Virus record (IMG/VR): IMGVR_UViG_3300046318_000520
Location: 62,001 to 126,000 of that record
Length of the DNA: 64,000 bases
Reading direction: 5' to 3' (one strand)
Origin: a virus
The notes under the pieces are model-generated. The model was given only the letters and a program-made list of their open reading frames with translations. It searched no databases and was not told the DNA's origin. Of this stretch, positions 46,053 through 54,017 are shown piece by piece. Position 1 is the first letter of the stretch. Every line of letters begins with the position of its first letter. Position numbers and translations under genes: made by a program.

Positions 46053-46464
46053 AGAGCTCATACCGGTAGTTTGTGATAAAACGGATATTCCTGCCGATGC
46101 AGTGAAAGCCATTGTTGATTTTTACTGGCAGGAAGTGAGAAACAGTATATCAAGTTTAAAACACCAGCGCATTCATTTGACCAACCTGGGTGATTTTACG
46201 ATTAAACATTGGAAACTAGATGAGCGGATAAAACATATAGAACTCTTTGATGAAAAAAATAAACAAAAAGGATTACAGCTTATAAATGCGCGGTTCAAAA
46301 CAGCAGAGACCTTATATGATCTAAGGGCTGTTAAAAAGCAAATAGCTGAAGAGCAGCAAAGAGCCGACTTTATCAAGCATTATAAAAAAACGCTGAATGA
46401 AACTAAACAGCATCATACAGATCTGGAAGCACAAGGGTCAGATCATGGAGGGGATAACGAATAA
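46033..46464 (+). CDS. IHF/HU-like DNA-bending protein
   Basis: A 143-residue protein; TTG start at 46033. It begins MKPLKAKELIPVVCDKTD, then VDFYWQEVRNSISSLKHQRIHLTNLGDFTIKHWKLDE, close to the HU/IHF beta-arm core (consensus LxxVGxFxV). crAss-like phages characteristically carry IHF-like subunits. It would bend or package DNA, or shape recombination. The C-terminal coiled-coil tail (KKQIAEEQQRADFIKHYKKT) is unusual. Confidence 0.72.
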   Translation: MKPLKAKELIPVVCDKTDIPADAVKAIVDFYWQEVRNSISSLKHQRIHLTNLGDFTIKHWKLDERIKHIELFDEKNKQKGLQLINARFKTAETLYDLRAVKKQIAEEQQRADFIKHYKKTLNETKQHHTDLEAQGSDHGGDNE

Positions 46465-46723
46465 CATCTTTAAAAGAGAAGATGTGGAACGTGTTGCGGA
46501 TGCCCGCATGGAAATCTGTACAAACTGTCCTATATATGACGCAAGTGGAGTGGGATGTATGGTGCTTGGAACACACCCCTGCTGTAACCAGGACAAAGGA
46601 GGATGTGGATGCTCTCTAACTTTTAAAACACGATCTCTGTCTTCATCATGCCCTATGGGCCGCTGGGAAGCAGAGATGACTCAGGAAGAAGAAGATAAAT
46701 TAAACGAAAAGCTCGGTATTTAA
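46445..46723 (+). CDS. Cys-rich protein, conserved in crAss-like phages
   Basis: A 92-residue protein; start MEGITNNIFKREDV (46445). It has eight Cys residues: EICTNCP, VGCMVLGTHPCC, KGGCGC and SSSCPMGRWEAE. The layout ADARMxxCxxCP...CC...GCGCSLxxKTRSLSSSCP is one I associate with a small protein present in Bacteroidota phages. Zinc binding is likely. It overlaps the IHF-like gene by 20 nt. Function unknown. Confidence 0.65.
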   Translation: MEGITNNIFKREDVERVADARMEICTNCPIYDASGVGCMVLGTHPCCNQDKGGCGCSLTFKTRSLSSSCPMGRWEAEMTQEEEDKLNEKLGI

Positions 46724-46726
46724 TCC

Positions 46727-47119
46727 ATGCCTAAGAAAATCAGGAGTGTACAGGACAACGTTTGTTTGTCCATCGTGCACTCCGTAACTAAACAAAAAAC
46801 TGTATACCAAAAACTGAGCGGGGGAGAGTCCTTCCCTGAGCAGAAGGAGGTGCTCATTAAACAACTACATGTAAACAAGTGGTTCAAAAAAGACGGAATC
46901 ACTAGTGTTGAAGAGTATGTCACCGCAAAAAACACCATAGCAAAGAACAGGTCTATTGTCTTTGACAAATATTCCGGAAGGTTCTATGCTACCTACCATT
47001 CAGCCAGTGATGTTATGAATAGCATCACGGGTCCAAATGTTAACCAAATCGGATTCAGACATGATACTCAGATTCACACCACACGACCACAAGTATACAA
47101 GCATAAAGGAGGAAGATAA
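46727..47119 (+). CDS. Hypothetical protein
   Basis: A 130-residue protein (VCLSIVHSVTKQKTVYQKL, LHVNKWFKKDGITSVEEYV). It has basic strand-rich parts. It overlaps the downstream nuclease by 59 nt, which suggests that one of the starts is later. No family recognised. Confidence 0.55.
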   Translation: MPKKIRSVQDNVCLSIVHSVTKQKTVYQKLSGGESFPEQKEVLIKQLHVNKWFKKDGITSVEEYVTAKNTIAKNRSIVFDKYSGRFYATYHSASDVMNSITGPNVNQIGFRHDTQIHTTRPQVYKHKGGR

Positions 47120-47897
47120 ACAAGACTGGATCAGTGCCACCACTTTTATCGGAAACTTTAAGCAGCCCTTTGAAGCAGACAAGATAGCAGAAAAATGCTC
47201 CCGCACCAAGAAAAGCAAATGGTACGGACTTACACCGGAAGAAATAAAAACCGCCTGGAAATCTGAAGCCAAGCGTGCCACTGACCTGGGCACCTGGTAC
47301 CACAACCAAAGGGAATCCGATCTGTGTTCCCTACAAACCATAGAACGTAGCGGAGTTACTGTTCCCATCTTTAAGCCCCAGGAAATAGAAGGTGTAAAAT
47401 ATTCTCCCAACCAACGACTTGTTAACGGGGTCTACCCGGAACACATGGTGTATTTGAGATCGGCAGGTATATGTGGCCAGTCAGATCTTGTTGAAGTGAT
47501 TGACGGAGAGGTACACATCACAGATTACAAAACCAACAAGGAAATAAAGTCATCGGGCTTTACCAACTGGGAAGGTGTTACTACCAAGATGTACAATCCT
47601 GTGAGCCATTTAGATGATTGCAACCTCAGTCATTATTCATTGCAGCTGAGCCTGTACATGTTTATGATTTTAAAGCATAATCCCAAACTAAAGCCAGGTA
47701 CACTTACCATTCACCACATCACTTTTGAGGAACTGGGAAAGGATACGTTTGGCAATCCCATCAGTGCACGGGACAGTAACGGAGATCCTATTGTAACGGA
47801 CATCATTCCCTACGATCTGCCTTATCTGAAATCTGAAATAATATCATTGTTGCACTGGCTGGAAGACAACCGTCATAAAATAAAAGCAAAGAGTTGA
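47061..47897 (+). CDS. PD-(D/E)XK nuclease, Cas4/RecB-like
   Basis: A 278-residue nuclease; start at MILRFTPHDHKYTSI (47061), because an earlier ATG at 47037 would overlap the upstream gene by 83 nt. The active-site strand is SAGICGQSDLVEVIDGEVHITDYKTNKE (D...DYK), with the Q motif NLSHYSLQLSLYMFM downstream. This matches Cas4/RecB-like exonucleases. It may act in DNA end processing or in degrading host DNA. Context: cluster of nuclease genes 47-50 kb. Confidence 0.8.
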   Translation: MILRFTPHDHKYTSIKEEDKQDWISATTFIGNFKQPFEADKIAEKCSRTKKSKWYGLTPEEIKTAWKSEAKRATDLGTWYHNQRESDLCSLQTIERSGVTVPIFKPQEIEGVKYSPNQRLVNGVYPEHMVYLRSAGICGQSDLVEVIDGEVHITDYKTNKEIKSSGFTNWEGVTTKMYNPVSHLDDCNLSHYSLQLSLYMFMILKHNPKLKPGTLTIHHITFEELGKDTFGNPISARDSNGDPIVTDIIPYDLPYLKSEIISLLHWLEDNRHKIKAKS

Positions 47898-48574
47898 GGG
47901 TAGTGTTTGACCATATTAATGGCTTTGGAAAAGTAAGTGACCAGGATTTTATCTACTCTCAACCTCATGGTGTGCTTGAGCCTGGAGAAACTCCGGAAGA
48001 AGCTTTGGAGCAGGGGTGGATACCCTGGGATGGAGATTGGTATAATCTGAGATCTGTACGCATAGACGTGTCTGAGTACAAACCGCACAAAACTACCCGT
48101 AGACTAGCTAAAAAAGTGACAGCTCTGCACCAGGAGTTTAAAGATAGTCCCGAACTGCGTGATTTGTATCAAAAGTATTGTGACTATCGTGGTTATAAAC
48201 GTACGATTACATGGGAGCAGTTGTTTACAGGACACATGATAGGCTACTATATTGATGGAGAGATCAAGGCTTATTCTACCGTAGAGCATTTTCATAGTGT
48301 GATGGTAGCTACACAATTTGTATGGGATTACAAAGAACCAGAGCTTTCTTTAGGTAAGGTGGCACAGATGTACGAGTGTGTTCTAGCAGCTTCTTCTAGT
48401 TACACCCATGTTTACATACTTGGCGGATACGAAAAGTGCTGCATGTATAAGTCAGACTTCTATGGGTTTGAGTGGTGGACCGGAACCGAGTGGAACAAAG
48501 ACAAAGAATTGTACAAAAAGCTTTGCCTCCGGGATGAAGCTGCAATAGTTACCTATGATGACAATGATTTATGA
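47894..48574 (+). CDS. Hypothetical protein, transferase-like
   Basis: A 226-residue protein; TTG start at 47894 overlapping the previous TGA by 3 nt. ELRDLYQKYCDYRGYKRTITWEQLFTGHMIGYYIDGEIKAYSTVEHF is reminiscent of GNAT-fold aminoacyl or acyl transferases, with a Trp- and Tyr-rich C-terminal part. I do not recognise a defined family. It overlaps the next gene by 20 nt. Confidence 0.5.
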   Translation: MRVVFDHINGFGKVSDQDFIYSQPHGVLEPGETPEEALEQGWIPWDGDWYNLRSVRIDVSEYKPHKTTRRLAKKVTALHQEFKDSPELRDLYQKYCDYRGYKRTITWEQLFTGHMIGYYIDGEIKAYSTVEHFHSVMVATQFVWDYKEPELSLGKVAQMYECVLAASSSYTHVYILGGYEKCCMYKSDFYGFEWWTGTEWNKDKELYKKLCLRDEAAIVTYDDNDL

Positions 48575-48767
48575 GCCAACTAACAGAGTGGAGGTTAGCA
48601 CACCCAAAGGAAACGGCATTGTATGGTTGGTAACAGACTACGGACATGAAACAGATACGATTTACACAGTGATTATAGATGAGTCAGGAGAGTTTTGGCA
48701 GTTTACACACCGAGACATCAGGGCTAAAAAGAACATAACATTTCAAAGACATGGTAAGACTATTTGA
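48555..48767 (+). CDS. Small hypothetical protein
   Basis: A 70-residue beta-rich protein (VEVSTPKGNGIVWLVTDYGHE, YTVIIDESGEFWQFTHRDI) that looks like a small SH3-type fold. Overlaps both neighbours (20 and 17 nt). Similar to small phage proteins that begin 'EVxTPxGxGIV'. Function unknown. Confidence 0.6.
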   Translation: MMTMIYEPTNRVEVSTPKGNGIVWLVTDYGHETDTIYTVIIDESGEFWQFTHRDIRAKKNITFQRHGKTI

Positions 48768-49263
48768 TATACAGAATGGTAAGGTGATACCCTCGGAGCA
48801 CTGCTACACTTTGAGCACACTCAAAGCTGTCATGGATGAATATGAAGATGAGGCTCCTAAAATATATGCCTACATATTCTACATGACCTGCCCTAATCCC
48901 GATCTAAATCCCTTTTTTGATGTACCAGAATCTGAAAAAGAAGAGCTTATTCTCAGAGAAGTTGATGCTGACTTTTCAACTGATGACACTGTTATTGATG
49001 ACGCTATCAAGCTGTGCCAGAAAATGTACCAGACATCAACGTACCGGGCTTATATGGGTATCAAGACGATGCTGGACCGGCTTGCTAAGTATATGGAGAC
49101 AACAGAGATTGAGCACGGAAGAGATGGAAACATTACTGCTCTGGTCAACGCTGCTGCCAAGTTTGAAGCTATACGCCAATCGTTTAAGGGAACTCTAAGG
49201 GACCTTGAAGAAGAGCAACAATCACAAGTTAGAGGTGGACAAAATTTAGCATACGATCAATAA
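48751..49263 (+). CDS. Hypothetical helical protein
   Basis: A 170-residue protein, helical and acidic (VIPSEHCYTLSTLKAVMDEYEDEAPKIYAYIFY; IKTMLDRLAKYMETTEIEHGRDGN; VNAAAKFEAIRQSFKGTLRDLEEEQQ). The C-terminal coiled coil and position upstream of terminase suggest a virion or packaging assembly protein such as a small terminase-like factor, but there is no proof. Confidence 0.5.
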   Translation: MVRLFDIQNGKVIPSEHCYTLSTLKAVMDEYEDEAPKIYAYIFYMTCPNPDLNPFFDVPESEKEELILREVDADFSTDDTVIDDAIKLCQKMYQTSTYRAYMGIKTMLDRLAKYMETTEIEHGRDGNITALVNAAAKFEAIRQSFKGTLRDLEEEQQSQVRGGQNLAYDQ

Positions 49264-49269
49264 AATATT

Positions 49270-49917
49270 ATGCAGACAACAATTAATCCCTACAAGGAAT
49301 ACAAACAGAGACTTAACAGCATGTTAGAAAAAGCCATCAAGATAAAAATACCTGATGCTGAGTATGACATAATAAAAGACTTTGCCGAGCAATGGAAAGT
49401 TGAAAAGATAAAAGCAGGTGTTCATTACACTATAGACCAGAACTACATGACCTCAAGAAGTCTTACAGGGCATGCCGGTCAGATTGCTTTGGAACATCAT
49501 CTTAATGTGAAGTTCACAGACCTGGATCCAACGTTTGGTTATGAAAAAAATCTACCGGATCTATCACCCGTTGGCCTGCGTGTCGGTATAAAAACACACC
49601 GCTTTGATAATCCTCCGTTGCTGAACTACCTACCTGTTAGTGTTTATGAAAAAATGGATGAGCAGACACAAAAGAAACACTACTACCCACAGATCATTTT
49701 ATCAAGGGATCCTAATTGCGCCAAGACCTTTTATATCCTGGGAGTTTATTCAGTGAATATTCTCTGGCACCCTGACTACACAGAAAAAGGTTTGATCTAT
49801 GATGAGAACCTGGCAAACCGTGGTACTAAAATTCCTTTTATAGGACTACACAGAGGGCATGTGTTTAACAGTTTGGAAGAACTTAAAAATATCGTTGGTC
49901 CCAAATGGACCATTTAA
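49270..49917 (+). CDS. Endonuclease-like hypothetical protein
   Basis: A 215-residue protein with GHAGQIALEHHLNVKFTDL, NLPDLSPVGLRVGIKTHR and later YYPQIILSRD. The E...D...xxK spacing (LEHH, PDL, GIK) is compatible with a restriction-like PD-(D/E)XK fold, but the motif is not conclusive. It lies in the nuclease cluster between a PDDEXK exonuclease and an SNase. Confidence 0.45.
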   Translation: MQTTINPYKEYKQRLNSMLEKAIKIKIPDAEYDIIKDFAEQWKVEKIKAGVHYTIDQNYMTSRSLTGHAGQIALEHHLNVKFTDLDPTFGYEKNLPDLSPVGLRVGIKTHRFDNPPLLNYLPVSVYEKMDEQTQKKHYYPQIILSRDPNCAKTFYILGVYSVNILWHPDYTEKGLIYDENLANRGTKIPFIGLHRGHVFNSLEELKNIVGPKWTI

Positions 49918-49920
49918 AAT

Positions 49921-50274
49921 ATGATCAATAACCTATACACCTACAAAGCCACTGTCAACCGGATAATTGACGGGGACACAGCAGAACTGACCATTGACCT
50001 GGGATTCACCGTAAAGTGGAAATCCACTTGCAGGTTCTATGGTATAAACACACCTGAATTAAAAAGCAGAGATGTAGCCGTCAGAGATAAAGCCAAAGAT
50101 GCCAGGCTATATGTAAGCACACAATTAATAACAGGACTGGAAGTGATGATTGTTTCCCGTATGCTGGATAAATATGGCAGGCCACTGGTGGATATTTACT
50201 ACGGAAAAGATTTTACAAATCATATTAACCAGGAGCTTGTTGACAAGCAACTGGCTGTGACATATTTATTGTAA
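49921..50274 (+). CDS. Staphylococcal-nuclease-like (SNase) nuclease
   Basis: A 117-residue SNase-fold protein: TVNRIIDGDTAELTIDLGF, RFYGINTPELKSRDVAV and RMLDKYGRPLVDIYYG. These contain the DGD Asp, the INTPE Glu and a catalytic Arg candidate in ISVxxKYGRxL. It cuts DNA or RNA with Ca2+. The stop codon overlaps the tRNA-like gene at 50270 by 5 nt. It is one of four nuclease-type genes in 47-50 kb. Confidence 0.82.
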   Translation: MINNLYTYKATVNRIIDGDTAELTIDLGFTVKWKSTCRFYGINTPELKSRDVAVRDKAKDARLYVSTQLITGLEVMIVSRMLDKYGRPLVDIYYGKDFTNHINQELVDKQLAVTYLL

Positions 50275-50364
50275 GGTGGTGAAACTGGCAGACACACCTC
50301 CCGGTCTCGGAGGCGGGAGTGGGGAATCCCCGCTCGTTTGGAGGTTCAAATCCTCCCCTTACAG
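50270..50364 (+). tRNA. Class II tRNA-like gene (Leu-type), abnormal anticodon arm
   Basis: Acceptor TGTAAGG/CCTTACA (7 bp), D-arm GTG-AAACTGGCAGA-CAC, variable arm GAGTGGGG-AAT-CCCCGCTC (8 bp) and T-arm GGAGG-TTCAAAT-CCTCC fit a class II tRNA. The anticodon arm has two possible folds: CCTCC-CGGTCTC-GGAGG, which has G33, or CTCCCG/CGGGAG with a 10-nt loop. Neither yields a normal Leu or Ser anticodon with U33. It overlaps the SNase stop. Confidence 0.6.
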
Positions 50365-50396
50365 CTGATTTATTAATTAACAATAAACCTAAAAAC

Positions 50397-50927
50397 ATGA
50401 AAAAGGTTATTTTTTTAGCATTAGTAATTTTTGCAATGTCGTGCACCAAGAGTACTGACAGCGTTATCCATGGTACCAAGCAGGAAGCCGGAGCCTGGGT
50501 ATATGATTCTGCATTTAAAAAACCGGTACAGGTTACAGATAATTTCTATCTGATCAGCCCAACCTGGGGACAGTCGTTTGATTATGCTTCTAAGAGAGCA
50601 GACAGGGAACTCTACGTAGGCCTGGCTGTATTGCTGCTGGCTATAGCCGTGTTTCTGGTGATATCAAAAGCTAAAGACGCCGCATGGGTGCCTAAGTTTT
50701 TTGATAACACACACATCTTTAACATGTGTCTTTTCATTTTACTCTCATCTAGTGCTTCTTCTTTTTTAGCTCATCCCGGTGGTATCAGATTTAATAATGA
50801 CAAATGGGTCAATAAGATTGACTATGACAAAGTAATTAAAGAGTCAGGATCTACACAACCTATCTGGGACAGTCTTGAAACCAACTGCCTTATTGTAGAC
50901 GGTCCTTACAATTGTTATACTAAATAA
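50397..50927 (+). CDS. Lipoprotein with additional membrane segments
   Basis: A 176-residue protein; start MKKVIFLALVIFAMSC (50397) gives a signal peptide with lipobox FAMSC. Then come a periplasmic stretch, hydrophobic helices VGLAVLLLAIAVFLVI and FNMCLFILLSSSASSFL, and a C-terminal soluble part (WVNKIDYDKVIKESG). An earlier start at 50319 lies inside the tRNA-like gene. It may be a membrane-linked superinfection or envelope protein. No known family. Confidence 0.65.
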   Translation: MKKVIFLALVIFAMSCTKSTDSVIHGTKQEAGAWVYDSAFKKPVQVTDNFYLISPTWGQSFDYASKRADRELYVGLAVLLLAIAVFLVISKAKDAAWVPKFFDNTHIFNMCLFILLSSSASSFLAHPGGIRFNNDKWVNKIDYDKVIKESGSTQPIWDSLETNCLIVDGPYNCYTK

Positions 50928-50959
50928 TCAAAGACAGCTGCAAATAAAGGGGAGTATAT

Positions 50960-51006
50960 GTGCAGTAACCCCAGGGATGATATCTCCCACTGCACTCTTT
51001 TTTTTA
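50960..51006 (+). terminator. Rho-independent terminator
   Basis: GTGCAGT pairs with ACTGCAC (50960-50995) with an inner GGGA/TCCC stem, followed by a run TCTTTTTTTTAAA. It separates the two lipoprotein genes. Confidence 0.85.
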
Positions 51007-51026
51007 AATCATAACCTAATAAAACT

Positions 51027-51206
51027 ATGAAAGCTACCATTCTTATTCTCGGCTTGTTTCTTACAGCCTGTGGTACTAGTACTGTACCCACTCCATCTAG
51101 TATTACGGAACCAGGTGATGACAGCTCAGTCATCCTGCCTAAAGATATTGACAGCTTACGTGCTGACAGTAGTTTCGGACGTCCCCATCCTCTTAACATT
51201 CTATAA
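51027..51206 (+). CDS. Small lipoprotein (59 aa)
   Basis: A 59-residue protein: MKATILILGLFLTACGT, signal peptide with lipobox LTAC, then a Ser/Pro/Asp-rich mature region. Small phage lipoproteins of this type often block superinfection by inactivating receptors. It follows a terminator and precedes the terminase-linked gene. Confidence 0.7.
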   Translation: MKATILILGLFLTACGTSTVPTPSSITEPGDDSSVILPKDIDSLRADSSFGRPHPLNIL

Positions 51207-51214
51207 TAACAACT

Positions 51215-51496
51215 ATGCAAAATGAAGTTTACACAGATCATGAAGGATTTGGTTTTTACATCCCAGGTCAAGAACCTGTTCATGGACCTGACAATAGTTG
51301 CTATAATTATGTCTTTCACTATAATGGCTATGCTGGCTTGTGGGCTGCTATTCCTCGTGATGTGTACAATGATTACTGGAGTGACAGTAATACTCCTGGT
51401 GTCATTCGTAGCAAGTCCATTCAAACGCTTGTGGAGATACTTTATAAAACCCAAGGAGACCCTTCTCTGATAGACCAGTTGACCCGTGAGCAATAA
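51215..51496 (+). CDS. Small hypothetical protein before terminase
   Basis: A 93-residue Tyr/Gly-rich protein (YTDHEGFGFYIPGQEPVHGPD, CYNYVFHYNGYAGLWAAIPRDV). Its stop overlaps the terminase GTG start by 11 nt, so translation is coupled. It could be a small terminase-associated or virion protein. No family is recognised. Confidence 0.55.
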   Translation: MQNEVYTDHEGFGFYIPGQEPVHGPDNSCYNYVFHYNGYAGLWAAIPRDVYNDYWSDSNTPGVIRSKSIQTLVEILYKTQGDPSLIDQLTREQ

Positions 51497-53693
51497 TCCG
51501 GTGTATATAGAAGTGCCCACCTATGAAAACAACCAGTGGGGCGTCACAGTATTTCAGACACGGGATGAGTTCCGTGACTTTCTTGTGCCCCTGTTTAAAG
51601 AACCGGGTGAGTATCAGTTTGACGAAGCTTCTAAAATCTTTAATGTAGAGGGAAGAAAGTTCCAGCAACAGGGTTATTACTGTGCGGCACCTGTTAAGAC
51701 TAAAGACTTTATTACCTACTGGAATGACCAGAAAAACAAATGCCGCTTTGGTATCATTGTAAAATCAGACAGCAACACCTGGTATTTATCAAGAGACTAC
51801 TACATGTGGTTGAACTTCCTGCCAATCTATGACAAGGAAGAAAAACGATTTGACTTTGCCAAGATAAGGGACGCCCAGTATCACATGGCCATGTACGAGA
51901 TCCTGGCTGAGATGCATTACAAGCATGCCATCATTTTAAAGAAACGTCAGATTGCATCTTCTTATTTTCACATGGCCAAGCTCATTAACCAGTGGGTCTT
52001 TGAACAGGGTGCTGTTCTTAAGATTGGTGCCAGTCTTAAAGATTATATTAACGAGAAAGGATCCTGGAAGTTTTTAAATGAGTATAGAAACTTTTTAAAC
52101 GAGCACACTGCCTGGTACAGACCGGCAGAACCAGACAAGGTGGGAGCGTGGAACCAGCAGATCAAGGTGAGACAGGGTGGTCGTGATACCTATAGAGGTA
52201 ACAAGTCCACCATAAACTCATACAGCTTTGAAAAGGACCCCACAAACGGTGTGGGTGGACCTGTGACATACTTCTTTCATGAAGAGGCAGGAATAGCCCC
52301 TAAAATGGACGACACCTATGGCTTTATGAAACCGGCCCTTAAGTCTGGTCATATCATCACCGGTCAGTTCATAGCTGCAGGATCAGTGGGTGACCTGGAT
52401 CAGTGTGAACCCATGAAAGAATACATCCTGCATCCTGAGGAAAACGGATTCTACGGGGTGCCTTCTAATCTTATTGATAAGGACGGGACAATAGGCAGCA
52501 CTGGGTTGTTTATTCCGGAACAGTGGAGTATGCCTCCGTATATAGATCAATACGGTAACTCTAAAGTGCAGGAGGCATTAGAGGCCTTAGAGACTGAGTT
52601 TGCTAAAATGAAAAAAGAGCTGGCCCCGGATGCATACCAGCTTACCGTTTCACAGCAACCACGTAACATAGAGGAAGCATTTGCCACCCGTAAGGTGAGC
52701 GTATTTCCGCCACATCTTATTTCTAAACAACTGCAACGTATATCAGACAAAGAATACCCTGTTGAATATTTAGAACTCTCTCGTAATGCAGAAGGAAAGC
52801 TTACAGACAAACCCAGTCGTAAGATTCCCATCATGGACTTTCCCATCTCTAAAAAAACAGAAGATAAAGAGGGAGTGCTCTGTGTATACGAGCGTCCCTG
52901 TAAAGATCCACAGTTTGGAAACTATTACGCTTCCATTGACCCGGTGGGAGAGGGTAAGACAACAACATCAGAGTCACTGTGTGCTATCTATGTATATAAA
53001 AACCCGGTGGAAGTAATCAAAGATGACGGCAATGGTAAAGTGGAGCACAGTATAGAACGGGATAAGATTGTGGCTTCTTGGTGCGGACGTTTTGACGACA
53101 TCAACAAAACCCATGAACGCCTGGAGATGATCATTGAATGGTACAATGCCTGGACCATTGTGGAAAATAACGTGGCCCTGTTCATTCAGTATATGATTAG
53201 CCGCAAACGCCAGCGGTATTTGGTGCCCAAGGACATGATCTTATTTCTTAAAGATATTGGGGCTAATCGTAATGTATTTCAGGAATACGGATGGAAAAAC
53301 GTGGGTACACTGTTTAAAGGAAACATTCTCTCCTATGGTATTGAATTTCTAAAAGAGGAGCTGGATGTACAAACAAAAGAAGATGGCACCATTGTAAAAA
53401 CCACCTACGGCGTGGAACGAATACCTGATCCCATGCTCCTTAAAGAGATGCAGGCCTACCAGGAAGGGGTGAATGTGGACAGGTTAGTGGCATTTTGTGC
53501 CCTGGTTGCGTTCTCTAAAATACAACTTTCTAATAGAGGTTTTGCCAAACGTGTAGAACATACAGGCCAAAAGTTGGAGAACTCACAAAAATTCAGTAAA
53601 TTAAATTATACCCCCTTTAGGCATTTGGGTGGATCTGGTAACGGGTCACCAAACCAGAGACCTTCCCGTAACGCTTTCAAAAACCTTCGTTAA
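51486..53693 (+). CDS. Large terminase subunit (TerL)
   Basis: A 735-residue packaging ATPase-nuclease; GTG start. Its ATPase part has KHAIILKKRQIASSYFHMA in place of a classical Walker A, Walker B GPVTYFFHEEAG, and the nuclease part has ASIDPVGEGKTTTSES (Asp), WTIVENNVALF and DRLVAFCALVAF. The degenerate Walker A and long N-terminal region resemble TerL of crAss-like phages. It would cut and pump DNA into proheads. Followed by the portal and scaffold-capsid genes. Confidence 0.82.
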   Translation: MSNNPVYIEVPTYENNQWGVTVFQTRDEFRDFLVPLFKEPGEYQFDEASKIFNVEGRKFQQQGYYCAAPVKTKDFITYWNDQKNKCRFGIIVKSDSNTWYLSRDYYMWLNFLPIYDKEEKRFDFAKIRDAQYHMAMYEILAEMHYKHAIILKKRQIASSYFHMAKLINQWVFEQGAVLKIGASLKDYINEKGSWKFLNEYRNFLNEHTAWYRPAEPDKVGAWNQQIKVRQGGRDTYRGNKSTINSYSFEKDPTNGVGGPVTYFFHEEAGIAPKMDDTYGFMKPALKSGHIITGQFIAAGSVGDLDQCEPMKEYILHPEENGFYGVPSNLIDKDGTIGSTGLFIPEQWSMPPYIDQYGNSKVQEALEALETEFAKMKKELAPDAYQLTVSQQPRNIEEAFATRKVSVFPPHLISKQLQRISDKEYPVEYLELSRNAEGKLTDKPSRKIPIMDFPISKKTEDKEGVLCVYERPCKDPQFGNYYASIDPVGEGKTTTSESLCAIYVYKNPVEVIKDDGNGKVEHSIERDKIVASWCGRFDDINKTHERLEMIIEWYNAWTIVENNVALFIQYMISRKRQRYLVPKDMILFLKDIGANRNVFQEYGWKNVGTLFKGNILSYGIEFLKEELDVQTKEDGTIVKTTYGVERIPDPMLLKEMQAYQEGVNVDRLVAFCALVAFSKIQLSNRGFAKRVEHTGQKLENSQKFSKLNYTPFRHLGGSGNGSPNQRPSRNAFKNLR

Positions 53694-53697
53694 TCCT

Positions 53698-54012
53698 ATG
53701 GAACACTCAGAACTACACCAGGAAAAGATCCAGATATTAAGCCGTTTGATTAAGGAAAGCTCTCTGACCCTGGAAGAAGCCTTGTTGCTTTTACAGGAAG
53801 AAGAGGAGATTACTCCTGTTTCTACACCCAGCTACATACCGGGAACAACAACACCCTGGTCCAATCCTTACTACGGCAGTGGCACATTGCCTCTTACTGG
53901 GACTATCACTGTTGCTAACACACATGGTGGAATAGGACTTAACACTACTACTACAGCTACATACCCTAATCTCAATACTCCGCAGACCCTGACTGCTGAT
54001 CTAAATACCTAA
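53698..54012 (+). CDS. Hypothetical virion-associated protein
   Basis: A 104-residue protein, start at MEHSELHQEKIQ (53698). It has an acidic helical N-terminus (EEALLLLQEEEEI) and a Thr/Gly/Pro/Asn-rich C-terminal half with TTTPWSNPYYGSGTLPLTGT. Placed between terminase and portal, it may be a small packaging or head protein. Function unknown. Confidence 0.6.
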   Translation: MEHSELHQEKIQILSRLIKESSLTLEEALLLLQEEEEITPVSTPSYIPGTTTPWSNPYYGSGTLPLTGTITVANTHGGIGLNTTTTATYPNLNTPQTLTADLNT

Positions 54013-54017
54013 GAAAA

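Noticed and set aside
50270-50364. Suppressor tRNA and stop-codon recoding
   Set aside because: The anticodon arm does not contain CTA or TCA in loop position, and genes end with TAA, TGA and TAG (for example 20415). No in-frame stop interrupts the structural genes.
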